IMG/VR virus record: IMGVR_UViG_3300034110_000089
Span: 1-35,919 of that record
Source of the DNA: a virus
DNA length: 35,919 nt
Reading direction: 5' to 3' (one strand)
Under the pieces are notes generated by a model that had not been told where the DNA came from, ran no database searches, and saw only the letters and a list, made by a program, of their open reading frames with translations. Positions 14,911 to 22,656 of this stretch are shown in pieces; position 1 is the stretch's first letter; every line of letters begins with the position of its first letter. The translations under genes were made by a program, and so were the position numbers.

Positions 14911-15163
14911 GATGACGCCTGAAGAAGAACAGGAACTGGAGAACATGATCGCAACATCTGCGCTGAACAAACAGGTCGGCGGCTCGCACTACCGCGACAA
15001 GGGCATCCAGCCCATCATCTACATCCACGCCAACAACCTCGGCTTTTGCGAGGGCAACGTCGTGAAGTACGTCACCCGCTGGCGTGACAAGAACGGCATC
15101 GCTGATCTGAAGAAGGCGATCCACTATCTTGAGCTGCTGATTGAACTCAATGAAACTGCGTGA
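14885..15163 (+). CDS. DUF3310 protein (SaV-like / T7 gp1.7-related)
   Basis: This 92-residue protein has the DUF3310 signature: VGGSHYRDKGIQPI, then GFCEGNVVKYVTRWRDKNG and DLKKAIHYLELLIEL. The domain also occurs in T7 gp1.7, reported as an unusual nucleotide kinase, so a nucleotide-related role is possible; for stand-alone versions the function is unproven. The ATG at 14885 follows AAGGAGCAGATC and overlaps the VRR-NUC gene by 26 bases. An internal ATG at 14912 is less well supported. The gene is followed, with a 14-base overlap, by the SNF2 helicase. Confidence 0.9.
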   Translation: MTGLPITLEMTPEEEQELENMIATSALNKQVGGSHYRDKGIQPIIYIHANNLGFCEGNVVKYVTRWRDKNGIADLKKAIHYLELLIELNETA

Positions 15164-16427
15164 CTACCAAGAGACGGCTGCTGACTTCTTGTACGAGCAC
15201 GACCGCGCCATGATCCTGGCTCCGGTGGGCGCTGGCAAGACAGCCATCACGCTCACGGCCATGTGGGAGATGCTGCGCGACGAGCACGTCAAGCGCTTCC
15301 TCGTGCTGGCACCCAAGCGCGTCTGCACCGACGTCTGGCCAGTCGAGCAGCCCAAGTGGGCACCGATGGCCTCGATTGCCGTCGCCGTGGGCACGCCCAA
15401 GGAACGACTGGCGGCGCTCAAGAGCAACGCCCGCATCGTGGTGACCAACTACGACAACATCCAGTGGCTGGCCGAGCAGAAGCTGAACTTCGACGCCATC
15501 GTGTTCGACGAGCTGACCAAGCTGAAGAACCCATCCGGCACCAGGTTCAAGGCGCTGCTCAAAGTCATGGACCCGATTACTGTGCGCTGGGGCTTGACCG
15601 GCTCGTTCACCAGCAACGGCTTGGAAGACGTCTTCGGTCAGTGCAAGATCGTGGACCAGTCGCTGCTGGGCCGCGCCAAAGGCGCGTTCATGCAGCAGTA
15701 CTTCACGCTGATCAACAAAGAATACGGTGACTGGAAGCCGCGCCCCGGCTCGCTGGAGTTGGTCATGCAGCGCATCAAGCCCGCGACGTTCGTGCTGGAG
15801 CCAGGCGAGTACAAAGACAAGCTGCCGCCTCTGCACACGGTTGAGGTGAGCTGCAAGATGGACATGGCCGACTACAACAAAATGAAGAAAGACTTCGTGC
15901 TGGACGACGTGGTGGCGGTCAACGCTGCTGTCGTCACGCAGAAGTTGCAGCAGATGTCGTCCGGGTTCCTGTACTCCGACAACGGCCCGATATGGCTATC
16001 CGCGCACAAGTTTGATCGCCTTGAAGAACTGCTCGATGAGAACCAACATGCCAATACCCTACTGGTTTACCAATACCAAGAAGAGCTTGCTGAACTCAAG
16101 CGCCGATTCAAGCACCTTACGACGCTTGACGACGATGGCGCCATCGAGCGCTGGAACCGAGGGGAGGTCGCGCTTCTTGCCGTCCATCCCAAGTCAGCAG
16201 GGCACGGCCTCAACCTGCAACACGGAGGACGCCACATCGTTTTCCTGTCCCTGCCCTGGTCGCTCGAACTGTACGAACAAACCGTCGGGCGCTTGCATCG
16301 TGGCGGCCAGCGGCATGACGTGTGGTGCTACGTATTTCTGACCGACAAAACCGTCGATGAGAAAATCTGGCGCTCACTACACGACAAGCTATCCCTTTCT
16401 CAAATCGCCTTGGAGGCACTTAAATGA
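15150..16427 (+). CDS. SNF2-family DEAD-like helicase/ATPase
   Basis: This 425-residue superfamily 2 protein begins MKLRDYQETAADFLYEHD, the Q-motif-like entry of SNF2 proteins. Motif I is APVGAGKTAI, motif II is IVFDELTKLKN (DELT instead of DEAH), and motif III is LTGSFTSN. In the second RecA lobe are LLAVHPKSAGHGLNLQ and the signature QTVGRLHRGGQRHDV (motif VI with its arginine finger). The ATG at 15150 is preferred to a TTG three codons earlier. Phage versions of this helicase are usually linked to VRR-NUC and thought to act in recombination or replication restart. Its stop overlaps the next start (ATGA). Confidence 0.94.
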   Translation: MKLRDYQETAADFLYEHDRAMILAPVGAGKTAITLTAMWEMLRDEHVKRFLVLAPKRVCTDVWPVEQPKWAPMASIAVAVGTPKERLAALKSNARIVVTNYDNIQWLAEQKLNFDAIVFDELTKLKNPSGTRFKALLKVMDPITVRWGLTGSFTSNGLEDVFGQCKIVDQSLLGRAKGAFMQQYFTLINKEYGDWKPRPGSLELVMQRIKPATFVLEPGEYKDKLPPLHTVEVSCKMDMADYNKMKKDFVLDDVVAVNAAVVTQKLQQMSSGFLYSDNGPIWLSAHKFDRLEELLDENQHANTLLVYQYQEELAELKRRFKHLTTLDDDGAIERWNRGEVALLAVHPKSAGHGLNLQHGGRHIVFLSLPWSLELYEQTVGRLHRGGQRHDVWCYVFLTDKTVDEKIWRSLHDKLSLSQIALEALK

Positions 16428-16585
16428 AACGAATCGACCAATGGAAAGCCAAACTGCGAGCGGCCAAGTCTGAGCTGCGGCACAAGACGCGCCAGCTCAA
16501 CGCAGCCCAGCGCTCGCACAACCGCACGACCAAACTGATTAACGAACTGGAGAGCAAAATTGAACTACACATGGCGAAGTCTTAA
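16424..16585 (+). CDS. Small basic coiled-coil protein, 53 aa
   Basis: The ATG overlaps the helicase stop and has TGGAGGCACTTAA upstream. The product is strongly basic and helical (KRIDQWKAKLRAAKSELRH and a later NRTTKLINELESKIEL) with heptad-like spacing. It could bind nucleic acid or form an oligomer; no domain is recognised. Its 3' end overlaps the next gene by 26 bases. Confidence 0.6.
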   Translation: MKRIDQWKAKLRAAKSELRHKTRQLNAAQRSHNRTTKLINELESKIELHMAKS

Positions 16586-16751
16586 CGACGTGCTGACCTC
16601 CCTGCCGGAGACAGACCTCAAGGCGCTGCTGGACGCTGAGATGGCAGGCGCTCGCCGCGTCAAGATCATCGAACGCCTGCACCAGCGCTACAACACGCTG
16701 CGTGTGGCCAGAGAGAGGGCCGAGCTGCTGGCGCTGGCCACCAAAGCATGA
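16560..16751 (+). CDS. Hypothetical helical protein, 63 aa
   Basis: A TTG start at 16560 is supported by GGAGAGCAAAA upstream and by the compact overlap with the preceding gene. The product (NYTWRSLNDVLTSLPETD, then a long charged helix with RRVKIIERLHQRYNTLRVA) resembles short adaptor-type phage proteins but is not recognised. The basic helix could contact DNA. The stop overlaps the next ATG. Confidence 0.55.
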   Translation: MNYTWRSLNDVLTSLPETDLKALLDAEMAGARRVKIIERLHQRYNTLRVARERAELLALATKA

Positions 16752-16963
16752 GCCGGTTTGCTGCGTGGGAAGCGCACAACACCGCAAAGTTTGCCCGCGA
16801 CTGCGCCAAGGCGCTGTCTGAGCAAGAAGAGCTGATCAAGAGTCTGCAAGCAGACTTGAAGACGGCAATCCGTGCCTACCGGCACTTAGTAATCGAAGGA
16901 GCAAAAAATGACAGTCTACCCATCAGTACCGAACAAAGATTTCAAGTGGACCAGCGGGGCTGA
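16748..16963 (+). CDS. Hypothetical protein, 71 aa
   Basis: The start overlaps the preceding stop (ATGA). The product is helical, MSRFAAWEAHNTAKFARD followed by EQEELIKSLQADLKTAIRA, with a polar tail. The last 56 bases overlap the next gene in a different frame, an unusually long same-strand overlap for this genome. The tail after residue 52 may therefore be weakly constrained. Function unknown. Confidence 0.55.
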   Translation: MSRFAAWEAHNTAKFARDCAKALSEQEELIKSLQADLKTAIRAYRHLVIEGAKNDSLPISTEQRFQVDQRG

Positions 16964-17045
16964 CGTTCAGGCCACCTGGCGCAAGTGGGGTTGGACCCCA
17001 CCGTCCGAGAAGATGACGCCTCCGCCAGCGGAGAAATCAAAATGA
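16908..17045 (+). CDS. Hypothetical protein, 45 aa, Trp-rich
   Basis: The ATG has the strong site GAAGGAGCAAAAA. The product contains KDFKWTSGADVQATWRKWGWTPPSEK, unusually rich in Trp, and a Pro/Lys-rich end. Short proteins of this W-rich type, often ending in a PPSE-like tail, occur in phages without known function. It overlaps the previous gene by 56 bases and the next by 4. Confidence 0.6.
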   Translation: MTVYPSVPNKDFKWTSGADVQATWRKWGWTPPSEKMTPPPAEKSK

Positions 17046-17290
17046 AGTGCCCTACCTGCGGTACGTTCACCGAAGTCATCGACAGCCGTATGCGCTCGGA
17101 CGGCACTCGCCGCCGCCGCTACCTGTGCGCCAACATGCACCGGTTCACCACTGCCGAGATGCCAACGAAAAGTTGGCGCGGCCTGACAGACGCCGAGGTG
17201 GACGCGCTGCCTCTGTCTGCGGTTACGAAGAGCGACGCGTACAACGACGCCAGAGTCATCGACGCTGAATTACGTGCGAGGAACGCATGA
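17042..17290 (+). CDS. NrdR-like zinc-ribbon protein, altered fourth ligand
   Basis: The product has 82 residues with GGAGAAATCAAA before the ATG. The N-terminus MKCPTCGTFTEVIDSRMRSD then RRRRYLCANMHRFTTAEM closely follows the NrdR zinc-ribbon pattern CPxCG...VxxSR...RRRRxCxxCxxRFTT. The second CxxC is C-A-N-M-H, so the fourth cysteine is absent; the next-door His may replace it. The NrdR ATP-cone is missing. It is probably a small nucleic-acid-binding zinc protein, possibly regulatory. The rest (GLTDAEVDALP and YNDARVIDAELRAR) is helical. It lies in a run of coupled small genes. Confidence 0.75.
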   Translation: MKCPTCGTFTEVIDSRMRSDGTRRRRYLCANMHRFTTAEMPTKSWRGLTDAEVDALPLSAVTKSDAYNDARVIDAELRARNA

Positions 17291-17442
17291 AGACCCACAT
17301 CTACACCTACATTGCCATCGGCATCTGGGCTGTGGCTGCTGTGCTGGTGCTGCTGTACGCACCGAGGACGAACAATCCAACAGACTGCCAAGAGTTGGCA
17401 CAACCAGAGCAAGACAAATGCAAAGCGCGGAGGAGACTATGA
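17287..17442 (+). CDS. Single-pass membrane protein, 51 aa
   Basis: The ATG follows GAGGAACGC and overlaps the upstream stop. Residues about 5-24 (IYTYIAIGIWAVAAVLVLLY) form one membrane helix. The 27-residue tail is polar with two cysteines and ends in KARRRL. There is no lipobox. It may be an inner-membrane peptide with an exposed tail; its role is unknown. Confidence 0.6.
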   Translation: MKTHIYTYIAIGIWAVAAVLVLLYAPRTNNPTDCQELAQPEQDKCKARRRL

Positions 17443-17783
17443 GAAGCGCAATTGAAATGGCGAAAGAAGCTGGCTTCATGCTGAGAGCCGAATCTGTAAA
17501 AGGACAAAGCGATTGGTGGGAATGTTTTGACGAAGCAATTGAAAAACTTGTTGCCCTTGCCCGTGCTGATGAGCGTGAGGCCGCGCAAGCAGAACATGAA
17601 GCCGACAAGGTCATCATTGAGTACCACGAAGCAGCGATCAGGCGGCTGGAGGCCGGGATACTGGCAGAGCGTGAGGCGTGTGCAAAGATTTGTGATGAGC
17701 TTGCAAATGACGAGAACACAGATGAATATATTAATGCCGCAAACTGGTGCTCAGTGCGAATCCGAGCAAGGGGAAAAACATGA
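17439..17783 (+). CDS. Hypothetical helical protein, 114 aa
   Basis: The ATG at 17439 has GGAGGAGACT upstream and overlaps the previous stop; an earlier in-frame ATG at 17418 lies inside the preceding gene. The product is acidic and mostly helical: RSAIEMAKEAGFMLRAESV, WWECFDEAIEKLVALARAD, and an AEREACAKICDELAND segment seen in many uncharacterised phage proteins. No enzymatic motif is visible. Confidence 0.65.
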   Translation: MRSAIEMAKEAGFMLRAESVKGQSDWWECFDEAIEKLVALARADEREAAQAEHEADKVIIEYHEAAIRRLEAGILAEREACAKICDELANDENTDEYINAANWCSVRIRARGKT

Positions 17784-17872
17784 CCGAGTGCAAACACCGC
17801 TGGGAAGAAGTTCCAGACAAGCCGCTCTACAAGTGCGTCAAGTGCGGCGCGTTTATGCGGGTCATCAAATGA
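17780..17872 (+). CDS. Zinc-finger-like microprotein, 30 aa
   Basis: The frame is MTECKHRWEEVPDKPLYKCV followed by KCGAFMRVIK. CxH and CxxC pairs separated by 12 residues make a plausible single zinc site. AAGGGGAAAAAC precedes the ATG, and both ends overlap neighbours by four bases. The conserved-looking Cys spacing argues for a real gene despite its size. Confidence 0.55.
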   Translation: MTECKHRWEEVPDKPLYKCVKCGAFMRVIK

Positions 17873-18174
17873 CACCTAGCCGCCAAAAGAAGATCAGGGC
17901 GCTGCTGCGCACACGCCCGCAGGGCATGACGCCGATAGAGCTTTCAGAGCTGCTGGACATCCACGTATCCAACGTCAGGGTGTCGCTCAAGGCCATGCCG
18001 GACGTCTATGTGGACCGCTGGCGCGCGGCCAAGCGCGGCCAGTTCGAGAAGGTCTGGGTCGCCGTGCCCGTGCCGGAGGACTGTCCTCACCCACGCGACA
18101 GATTGAAGTGGGGCACCAACACCAAGAAACCGCGAACCAGTTGGGTAGGAGGCGTGTATGCGCAAGCGCAGTAA
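17869..18174 (+). CDS. Winged-helix DNA-binding protein
   Basis: The product has 101 residues from the ATG at 17869 (ATGA overlap). The pattern KKIRALLRTRPQGMTPIELS, then ELLDIHVSNVRVSLKAMPDVYV with a wing region (DRWRAAKRGQFEKVWVAV), is a typical winged helix-turn-helix: recognition helix in SNVRVSLKAM and wing ending in VWVAV. The C-terminal third is Pro and Thr rich. It could be a transcriptional regulator of the phage or a host-gene regulator. It is the only clear HTH protein in this window. Confidence 0.75.
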   Translation: MTPSRQKKIRALLRTRPQGMTPIELSELLDIHVSNVRVSLKAMPDVYVDRWRAAKRGQFEKVWVAVPVPEDCPHPRDRLKWGTNTKKPRTSWVGGVYAQAQ

Positions 18175-18628
18175 GTACCGGCCAAAGCCGATCATCACCG
18201 ACACCATGACGTGGGTTCGGGCGGGCATGAAGCGTGTTGATGAGGTCAGCGCCAGCGCCACGATCAAGATCAGGAACCACGACGCGATGAACACGCTGCG
18301 CCTGGGCGCGGCCACGCGCCTACAGATCGACACGATCATCGACGCCATGAACATCGCCGAGGCGCTCGCCAAGCGTGGCTTCGGTAGCGACTGGCTGCCT
18401 GAGCTGCAAGACGCTCAAGACAAGCTGCTGGGCCTGGCCAGACGGGGCGTGGCCAACGACTTTCGCTTCATCGTGCGCGGTGACGAGCTGACCGCGCTTA
18501 ATATGGCGATGGAGATACACGATGCCCAACTCGAAGCCGTCACGGTCAAAGAGTTGGAGACGGCCATGCACGACGTCATGGAAAACCTGCGCCTCAAGAA
18601 GATGCGCCCAATTTTGGAGACAGTATGA
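18158..18628 (+). CDS. Conserved hypothetical phage protein, 156 aa
   Basis: The ATG at 18158 has TAGGAGGCGTGT upstream and overlaps the preceding gene by 17 bases. The product starts MRKRSKYRPKPIITDTMTWV, a form I associate with uncharacterised proteins of small phages. It is mostly helical (RLQIDTIIDAMNIAEALAKR, LQDAQDKLLGLARRG, MAMEIHDAQLEAVTV). No catalytic motif is seen. Presence near the end of the unit does not suggest a role. Confidence 0.7.
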   Translation: MRKRSKYRPKPIITDTMTWVRAGMKRVDEVSASATIKIRNHDAMNTLRLGAATRLQIDTIIDAMNIAEALAKRGFGSDWLPELQDAQDKLLGLARRGVANDFRFIVRGDELTALNMAMEIHDAQLEAVTVKELETAMHDVMENLRLKKMRPILETV

Positions 18629-18807
18629 ACCCGTTTGAATGGAAGAAAGACCCACGCCCGAGCATCTTTTTGCAAGACCCTGCGTTCAGGGCCAAGGGCG
18701 TGACCGTCACGACAGACTACAAGCAGTTCGGCATCTACAGCCGCGCCCACCCGAGCGTCAAGCCGACGCTCAACAAGCACGAAGTGCCAAAGGGTCGGCT
18801 GGGATGA
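18625..18807 (+). CDS. Hypothetical protein, 60 aa
   Basis: The start overlaps the preceding stop (ATGA) and has TTGGAGACAGT upstream. The product MNPFEWKKDPRPSIFLQDPA, then TVTTDYKQFGIYSRAHPSVK, is hydrophilic, with many Pro and Lys. No domain is recognised. Confidence 0.65.
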   Translation: MNPFEWKKDPRPSIFLQDPAFRAKGVTVTTDYKQFGIYSRAHPSVKPTLNKHEVPKGRLG

Positions 18808-19001
18808 CGCCGCTGCTGTTCGACATCTGCCGGTGCGATCCTGAAACGCCCGACAACTATTGCAGGAACTGCAAGCGCTGGCTCAGTCACCCTGAACAAG
18901 TGACTGGCCCGCGAACGCCGATTGTCAGCGTAGAAACAAGCGCGTCAGAGGCTTGTTGCTACACACCGATCAGCCGCCTAGAACTTCCAAAGCGTGGTTG
19001 A
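18804..19001 (+). CDS. Cys-rich hypothetical protein, 65 aa
   Basis: This is the last gene of the rightward unit, coupled by an ATGA overlap. DICRCDPETPDNYCRNCKRW contains four cysteines (CxC and CxxC) that may bind zinc, and there is a later CC pair. The C-terminus overlaps the convergent endolysin gene by 32 bases. No terminator is visible between the two units. Confidence 0.6.
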   Translation: MTPLLFDICRCDPETPDNYCRNCKRWLSHPEQVTGPRTPIVSVETSASEACCYTPISRLELPKRG

Positions 19002-19569
19002 TGTGCTTGATGCGGTCGTCTAGACCGATGACGCCGCCATTGATCTTCTTGGTCATGGCGGTGTAGTCCTTGGCGTCGGCTTCTTTGTTGAGGCCGCGCT
19101 TGTTCCAGTACCAAGCGGCGCTCAGGGCCGCGTACTTGGGTGCCAGCACCAGGTCTGGCGAGTGGATGAAGTCCATACCCAACGCGTCGCCGCACAGGGT
19201 GTAGTTGTCCTTGCCGGTGAGCTGGATGAGGCCACGGCCTTTGTACAGGCTGCCCTCGCCGGTCTCCTCGGTGCCGTTACCCATCCGCCCGCCGTAGACC
19301 TTGTTGGCGATCTTGTCGGGGTTGCGGTGGTAGGGCTTGGCTGCCTCCAGCGTGGGGAATCGGCTTGGCCAGACGCGGCACAGGCCCTCGGCGCTGTAAT
19401 TCAGGTTCTCTTGCAAGGTCTTGAAGTTGCCGGACTCGTGGGCGCACTGGCCGATGAACGCCGCCATCCGCAAAGGTGTGTTGATCTCGTACCGCTGGAA
19501 GGCCTCGTTCAGAGGCTCCAGCCAGTCGTCGTCGATGTGCAGCTCTTTGAGTTGTTCAGCGGTGATCAC
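18970..19569 (-). CDS. Endolysin, GH19 family
   Basis: This 199-residue GH19-type enzyme is predicted to cleave peptidoglycan sugar bonds. The first conserved block, MAAFIGQCAHESGNFKTL (about 35-52), contains the catalytic Glu in HESG. Later blocks SLYKGRGLIQLTGKDNY and AALSAAWYWNKRGLN are hallmarks of phage GH19 lysozymes. There is no signal peptide or wall-binding domain, so it is released by the holin encoded just upstream. A GTG start at 19569 overlaps the holin stop (GTGA), with AAGG upstream. It ends the long leftward late unit. Confidence 0.94.
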   Translation of the reverse strand: MITAEQLKELHIDDDWLEPLNEAFQRYEINTPLRMAAFIGQCAHESGNFKTLQENLNYSAEGLCRVWPSRFPTLEAAKPYHRNPDKIANKVYGGRMGNGTEETGEGSLYKGRGLIQLTGKDNYTLCGDALGMDFIHSPDLVLAPKYAALSAAWYWNKRGLNKEADAKDYTAMTKKINGGVIGLDDRIKHINHALEVLGG

Positions 19570-19976
19570 TTTTTGCCCTTCATGTCCATGATTTTCTCAA
19601 GCGTGCGGCCACCAAAGTAGAAGGACATGATCAACATGCCCCACTGCCCAAGCAGCTCAACGTAAGCCTGGTTGGTCTCCAGATCGAACGCCGACATCAT
19701 CGCAAAGGTCGAATACGCGATCAAGATGAAGATCAGCGTCATCGGGCGGATGTTCTTGGACAGCCAAGAGTCGCTGCCCATGTCGGCCTTCAGGCGGTCG
19801 GTCAGGTTGTTCTGCTCCGTCTCGAACAGCTTGGTGTCGTTGGCCATCTTGGCCAGCTCACCGTCCTGCGCCATCTTGGCCAGTTCAGCCGTGGCCTTGG
19901 CCTTGGCTTCTGGGTCCGGGATCAGCTTGTCGATCAGCTTACCGCCGACGTTTAAAAGCGCGTCGAGTCCAAACAT
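19566..19976 (-). CDS. Holin, GTA_holin_3TM-like
   Basis: The product has 136 residues with AGGAGTAAGCC before the ATG. The N-terminal half is amphipathic and charged (LLNVGGKLIDKLIPDPEAKA, ELAKMAQDGELAKM). Membrane helices follow in IRPMTLIFILIAYSTFAMM and LLGQWGMLIMSFYFGG. The SKNIRPMT element before the first helix is characteristic of GTA-type holins. It lies directly before endolysin with coupled translation. It would form the inner-membrane lesion that lets the cytoplasmic endolysin out. Confidence 0.85.
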   Translation of the reverse strand: MFGLDALLNVGGKLIDKLIPDPEAKAKATAELAKMAQDGELAKMANDTKLFETEQNNLTDRLKADMGSDSWLSKNIRPMTLIFILIAYSTFAMMSAFDLETNQAYVELLGQWGMLIMSFYFGGRTLEKIMDMKGKK

Positions 19977-19979
19977 GGC

Positions 19980-22652
19980 TTACTCCTGTGGTTCTTGTAC
20001 AGCGCCGCGAGCAGCACCTGTCATCACATCGTCAGCAGCGTCTTTGACCCACTGGATGCCGTACTTGCGACCAATGTCGATGGCGTCTTGAATCTTCTTC
20101 TGATCGAACCCTGCGGTGCGGGGTTGGACAGCCTGGAAGACCTTGACGGCGTCGCTCGGGTTGAGCAGCAGCTCCTTGAGGCGCGCTTCGGTGGCGTCAG
20201 ACGCCTTCTTTGCCCAGAACTTGCTGAACAGCGAAGTGATGGCGTAGGTCGCACCCGACACAGGGTTGTATATACGCGAGATGATTTGCTCGGGAGGCAC
20301 GCCAGTCAACTGCTCAATCGGTGTCTTAGGCACGGTCTCGCCCCTGAACGGGACATTGGTGATGTCTTTGTTCAGACGATCAGACGCCGTGACGAAGTCC
20401 TGCACCTTCTGAGCGTAGGTTGGGCCGAACACGCGGTTGAACACCGCAGCGTTATTGCGGTCGGTCAGCGCAGCAATCGGGTCTTTGGACCTGACCAGAT
20501 CATCCAGCATGAACGCCCGCACGGCGTTGACGGAATCCTTGTTTTCGCCATAGCCTGACTTGCTCATGAACTTGTTGGTGAATTTAAGGTCGCCGTACAT
20601 CTTGTTGACCAAGTCCTGGGGGCTACCCAAGCCTTCGGCGCTGATGATCTGATCGCCAGCCACGCGCTGGAACTCGGTGTTCAGACGAGTCCGTTCGGCC
20701 AACAGCTTCTGCACGTCAGTAGTCGCAGACTGCAACTCATCGCGCAGGCCTGGCACCATCGACACACCACCTTCGTTTTTCTTGAGCCACTTGGCGGCTG
20801 CCTTGGGGTCCAAGACGTCGTTCTTGAGCGCGGCTTTGGTGAAGCTGTCCAAGAAGGCCGAACGCACCAGTTGCGTACCCTCTGGCCCAACTGCGTTGAC
20901 GAACTCGGTGACGTTGGACTTGTTGCCGATGATCGCGGGGGCGATTTGCTCCACAAACTTCTTGCGGTCCACAGCCGCCAAGGTAGCCGTATCAAATGGC
21001 AAACCCACCTTTTGCAGATACGCTTTGTCGGCGTTGCGGTAAGCGGTGACAAACTCAGGGTCGAGGTTGTCGATGTGGCCGCCAACGCGCTGCTTCAGCT
21101 CGGTCAGCAGTCGAATGTCGGCAGCGTCGTCGGTCTTGCTCAACTGGCGGTTAATCTCGCGCTTGAGCGAGTCCAAGTCTTCGATCGTGGCCGCGCTGAA
21201 CTCTCTGCCACCTGGCGTCATTGGAGCGCCTTCGGCGGTCAAGATGGCGCTTGGCTCAGTGGTCGTAGGCTTGAACCGCGACTGGACCCGGCTGTAGATG
21301 GACGGAAACGTCTTGAACACGTCAGACGCACGCTCGCCAGCCACGAAGTTGTAGATGTCGTCCACCGATCCGGCGGGCAGTTCCACATTCTTGGCCTTGG
21401 CGATGTCAAACGCTTCGGTGTACAGGGGCTTGACCTCGGCATAAGCCGCTTTTTCTTTCTGCGCAACCAGGTTGGACACGCGCTGGCCAAACACAGTGGG
21501 GTCCACCGTCTGGCTCTTGTAGGCGTCGGCGATCTGCTCGTCCAACGACCGAACGCGGCGAGCCTGTGCCTTGGCCAAGTCAGGGCCAGTCGCCGTGACG
21601 ACGGCCTTCGTTGGGTCACCGAACAGGCGAATCTGGTTTTGTAGCAGTGCAGCCTTGGCAGCCTCGTACTGGTTGCCGTACTGAGCGCGGAACACTGGGT
21701 CACGCGAGGACAGGTTCTGGATGAAGTTGTTGATGACCGGGTTGTCGGCCAGCATGGCCGAGATCGGCATCTGCACCGTGGCACCGCCAGGCGCTTTAAG
21801 GGACACGCCCTCTTGCGCCTTGGCAGCGTCGGTCAACGTCTTCATAAAGTTGGGGTCGGCAGCGCCTGCCGCGATGAAGATGTTGCTGATGCGGTTGTCC
21901 ACATCCTTGAGCAGCTCGTCCTCTGGGACCGTGCCGCGCACTTTGGCCCATTGGCTCTTGACCACGTCAACACCTTTGCCCACCAAAGGCGCGCCTTTCA
22001 AAGCGAAGCCCAAGTTTTGGGCTGCTCCAGCGCCGCCCAGCAAACTGCCAGTGACTTGACCGACTGTTGCGCCTGTGTCACCACCTATCTTTGCACCAAA
22101 CGCGCCGCCTGCTTGACCGCCGCCTTCAGCGCCAGCGCCCACGACGACCTGCTCGGCAGGGCGCATGACCGTCTGGCCAAACAAGCCCATGCGACGCGTT
22201 GCTGCCAGTGCAGGGAACAGATAAGACTCAGGCGACGTAGCGGCTTCAATGCCAGCAGCCACCATCTTCTGGCCGCCGGTCTGAGGCATCGCGCCCGTGC
22301 TGCCCATCGCTTGCATCAGCGGCTGACGCACAACATCGCGCCCGGCTTGGTATGCTTGCGCTGATGAAACAGGTGCCTGCTGCGCAGGCGGCTGCGTACC
22401 AGTAAAAAAACTGGCCAATCTTGCGGAAATGTCCAGCGGATTGATGCCCAAGCCCGACAGCGTCTCGGACGCGACGTTGCCTACGCCAGCTAGCGCGCCC
22501 ACCGTGCCTGCCAGGCCCCGGCGGCCTGCCTCTGCGCGGTAGTCGCCTGCGGGCGCTGGTGTTGTGGGCTCTTGGTCCAGAACAAAGCCAGAAGGCAGCG
22601 CCGAAGCCTGCGCGGATTCTGGGTCTAAAACAAATCCTGCTGGTAGTGCCAT
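19980..22652 (-). CDS. Putative ejection / internal virion protein, 890 aa
   Basis: This is the largest gene. The N-terminus repeats a short motif, LPAGFVLDPESAQASALPSG, in which LPxGFVLD occurs twice within 25 residues. Such repeats are often seen at the start of large phage structural proteins. A Gly/Ala-rich hydrophobic region spans about 45-220, and the remainder is long, charged and helical. Size, composition and position after two other Ala/Gln-rich proteins suggest a P22 gp16- or T7 gp16-like protein ejected into the host envelope with the DNA. No lytic transglycosylase or protease motif was found by eye. GAGG precedes the ATG. Confidence 0.65.
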   Translation of the reverse strand: MALPAGFVLDPESAQASALPSGFVLDQEPTTPAPAGDYRAEAGRRGLAGTVGALAGVGNVASETLSGLGINPLDISARLASFFTGTQPPAQQAPVSSAQAYQAGRDVVRQPLMQAMGSTGAMPQTGGQKMVAAGIEAATSPESYLFPALAATRRMGLFGQTVMRPAEQVVVGAGAEGGGQAGGAFGAKIGGDTGATVGQVTGSLLGGAGAAQNLGFALKGAPLVGKGVDVVKSQWAKVRGTVPEDELLKDVDNRISNIFIAAGAADPNFMKTLTDAAKAQEGVSLKAPGGATVQMPISAMLADNPVINNFIQNLSSRDPVFRAQYGNQYEAAKAALLQNQIRLFGDPTKAVVTATGPDLAKAQARRVRSLDEQIADAYKSQTVDPTVFGQRVSNLVAQKEKAAYAEVKPLYTEAFDIAKAKNVELPAGSVDDIYNFVAGERASDVFKTFPSIYSRVQSRFKPTTTEPSAILTAEGAPMTPGGREFSAATIEDLDSLKREINRQLSKTDDAADIRLLTELKQRVGGHIDNLDPEFVTAYRNADKAYLQKVGLPFDTATLAAVDRKKFVEQIAPAIIGNKSNVTEFVNAVGPEGTQLVRSAFLDSFTKAALKNDVLDPKAAAKWLKKNEGGVSMVPGLRDELQSATTDVQKLLAERTRLNTEFQRVAGDQIISAEGLGSPQDLVNKMYGDLKFTNKFMSKSGYGENKDSVNAVRAFMLDDLVRSKDPIAALTDRNNAAVFNRVFGPTYAQKVQDFVTASDRLNKDITNVPFRGETVPKTPIEQLTGVPPEQIISRIYNPVSGATYAITSLFSKFWAKKASDATEARLKELLLNPSDAVKVFQAVQPRTAGFDQKKIQDAIDIGRKYGIQWVKDAADDVMTGAARGAVQEPQE

Positions 22653-22656
22653 GCTG

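Noticed and set aside
20871-21644. Plus-strand frame of 257 codons inside the 890-residue gene
   Set aside because: Shadow of a continuous minus-strand gene; no promoter or ribosome site, and it would sit antisense in the late unit.
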